This document shows, piece after piece, positions 62,431 through 64,000 of a stretch of 64,000 bases of DNA. Position 1 is the first letter of the stretch; every line of letters starts with the position of its first letter. This stretch comes from Acidobacteriota bacterium. Lineage in GTDB: Bacteria; Acidobacteriota; Terriglobia; Acidiferrales; UBA7541. The notes under the pieces are model-generated. The model was given only the letters and a program-made list of their open reading frames with translations. It was not told the DNA's origin and did not search any database. The DNA lies in the NCBI GenBank assembly GCA_013286165.1, contig JABDGF010000003.1, positions 3,526 to 67,525 on the forward strand, read 5' to 3'. The position numbers and the translations under genes are program-made.

Positions 62431-62490
62431 GCAGGTCCTGCGCTCGTCCGAGGAGAGAGGACGCGCGCAGAACCTGCACCTAAATTTTTT
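62431..62490 (+). terminator. Long hairpin followed by U-tract
   Basis: GCAGGTcCTGCGCtCGTCC-loop-GGACGcGCGCAGaACCTGC, then ACCTAAATTTTTT. Confidence 0.65.
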
Positions 62491-62517
62491 GTGTACCGCG
62501 TGAGCCTAAGGGTAGCT

Positions 62518-63168
62518 CTAGCGGTGCAGCGCCGAAGCCGTGTGTCCCGTTGCCGGGCGGCGGTGCGGCAGCGAACCCAAGCCCGAAACCTGCGGCGCCA
62601 TCGGACGCATCGCGTGATTCGTGCTGACGTGTTCGCTGATCGCCTGTAGGCGCTTCAGAATTCCCTGCCACTGCGCCCAATCCAGTTGGCGCAGGTAAGG
62701 ACGCAAGCCCTGAATGAACGGATCCTCGAGCACCGTCTCGCCGTTCGATTCGGGCACGAAGAAACGGTTCAGTCCAACGCCAAGCGCCTCGGCAATCTTT
62801 TCGAGCGTGCCGAGGCTGGGCGTCATCTGGCCGCTTTCAATGCGCGACAGGTACGAACGCGAAACGCGCGAACGGGCCTGCAGCTGGCTCTGCGTCATGC
62901 CGCGCGATTCGCGCAGCTGGCGGATCCGCTGTCCGATGTTCTCCACCGTTTCGCGATTCGGCCAGTTTTCAAACAGCTGGCGGTCGTCGCCCGGCAGATC
63001 CTGCGGCGCCGGCGAAGGGATCACGAAAGACACCTTCGGCGGAAGCATCCGCAAGCAACGTCGGCAGTTGTCCGTCTTGGTGCGGTATTGCACCAAGCCG
63101 CAAACTGCGCAGCGCAGTACTTCACGATCGATTTCAGTGCATGCTTCTAGTGTGGCTTTTTCACCCAC
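62518..63168 (-). CDS. XRE-family HTH regulator with N-terminal zinc ribbon
   Basis: Probable GTG start at 63168 with AGGAG RBS; CAVCGLVQYRTKTDNCRRC; HTH IGQRIRQLRESRGMTQSQLQARSRVSRSYLSRIESGQMTPSLGTLEKIAEALGV. Confidence 0.85.
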   Translation of the reverse strand: MGEKATLEACTEIDREVLRCAVCGLVQYRTKTDNCRRCLRMLPPKVSFVIPSPAPQDLPGDDRQLFENWPNRETVENIGQRIRQLRESRGMTQSQLQARSRVSRSYLSRIESGQMTPSLGTLEKIAEALGVGLNRFFVPESNGETVLEDPFIQGLRPYLRQLDWAQWQGILKRLQAISEHVSTNHAMRPMAPQVSGLGSLPHRRPATGHTASALHR

Positions 63169-63254
63169 CGGTTCTCCTCGCAGACCAACACGGGAATGCG
63201 AAGAGGAGGGACGGAGTTGTCTTTCGGGGGAAGGCAGTGACCGGCGCGAGAGCG

Positions 63255-63283
63255 ATTCTGTATAGGGTGCCATTTCTTGTCAA
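63255..63283 (-). promoter_or_regulatory. Candidate sigma70-type promoter for the XRE regulator
   Basis: Minus strand TTGACA, 17-nt spacer, CAGAAT; supports the internal GTG start rather than the upstream ATG. Confidence 0.5.
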
Positions 63284-63883
63284 GTCCTTTTTCGAATTCC
63301 GTGAATTTTTTGAGTTGTGCGATCTGCTCGCAAGCTAACGAATCACTGCACATGCAACGTCAGGGCCAATGTGCTCGTCTCGCTATTGATGGGCGCATCG
63401 CCGTTTTGCGTCCGCTGGCGTACTCGACACAATGCCGCGCAGCGTCACTCGGTGCCGTTTTTTGCAACACCTTTGAAATTCACGATTTGCGAAGCGCTCG
63501 CGACCTGCTGCGACGGATTTTTTTGCGCGCTCCACGTCCGTTTTCGCCTCGTTTCGCCACCGAAAATTGCGGCTCGCCGCTTCTGTGTTCAAAAAATGAC
63601 GCGAACAAATACCGAATTTCCTCTCACAAAGTCACACGCTGCGTCTCAAATCGAGACGTTTTCGTGATTCGTTGAGACGATTCTCAGTTTTCTAATGCCG
63701 CTTCGCTTAAAACTATGCTCACAGTGCCTCCATCGGCATCCACTCGCGCAGACGTGAACAAATTTTGGCGGCTCGCTCGCGGCTTAGCGTTCATTTAGGG
63801 ACGCGATTCCCTCCCGAGACGGGATCCGCGTTTCAGAACGAACTTATTTGCGCGCTGATGCGGGACAGCTAGAATGTCGCTCT

Positions 63884-64000
63884 ATGCCTACACGTGACGA
63901 AGCCTGGAAGCTGCTCTGCGAGTACACGCAGTCCGATAGCCTGCGCAAGCACGCTCTGGCCGTGGAGGCCTGCGTGCGCGCCTATGCGAAAAAAGACGGC
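63884..64000 (+). CDS. HD-domain-like protein N-terminus, truncated by the window end
   Basis: MPTRDEAWKLLCEYTQSDSLRKHALAVEACVRAYAKKDG, typical start of HDIG hydrolases. Confidence 0.7.
   Translation, partial: MPTRDEAWKLLCEYTQSDSLRKHALAVEACVRAYAKKDG

Overview
This is a 64 kb GC-rich bacterial chromosomal window. The gene repertoire and intergenic repeat style look Acidobacteriota-like, but that placement is an inference from memory, not a search. The window is mostly core metabolism and housekeeping. It includes a glycerol cluster (OprB-type porin, glpD, glpK, glpF-like) and a 2-oxoacid dehydrogenase operon on the minus strand (lpdA, lipB, E1-alpha, E1-beta, an 84-aa unknown, E2). It also carries a split F1Fo ATP synthase operon (b', b, delta, alpha, gamma, beta, epsilon, with no a or c genes nearby), clpB, htpX, queA, nagA, glpX, a sigma/anti-sigma pair, a LysM lytic transglycosylase, one tRNA-Ser(GCT), and truncated genes at both edges. 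I saw no prophage, IS element, CRISPR array or canonical defence island. The best leads for something undescribed are: (i) a HipA-like kinase gene followed by a DUF3037 gene; (ii) a structured leader upstream of the LysM transglycosylase whose 3' strand resembles the c-di-AMP (ydaO) riboswitch; (iii) a 520-aa orphan protein with a C-terminal PD-(D/E)XK-like motif; (iv) several families of dispersed palindromic intergenic repeats, one with an exact 27-bp inverted copy about 43 kb away; (v) strong unexplained hairpins upstream of the ATP synthase operon and near 62.4 kb; and (vi) a bipolar acidic/Lys-Ala-rich histone H1-like protein. Very long ORFs antisense to clpB, atpA, the E1 genes and glpK are interpreted as high-GC shadow ORFs.
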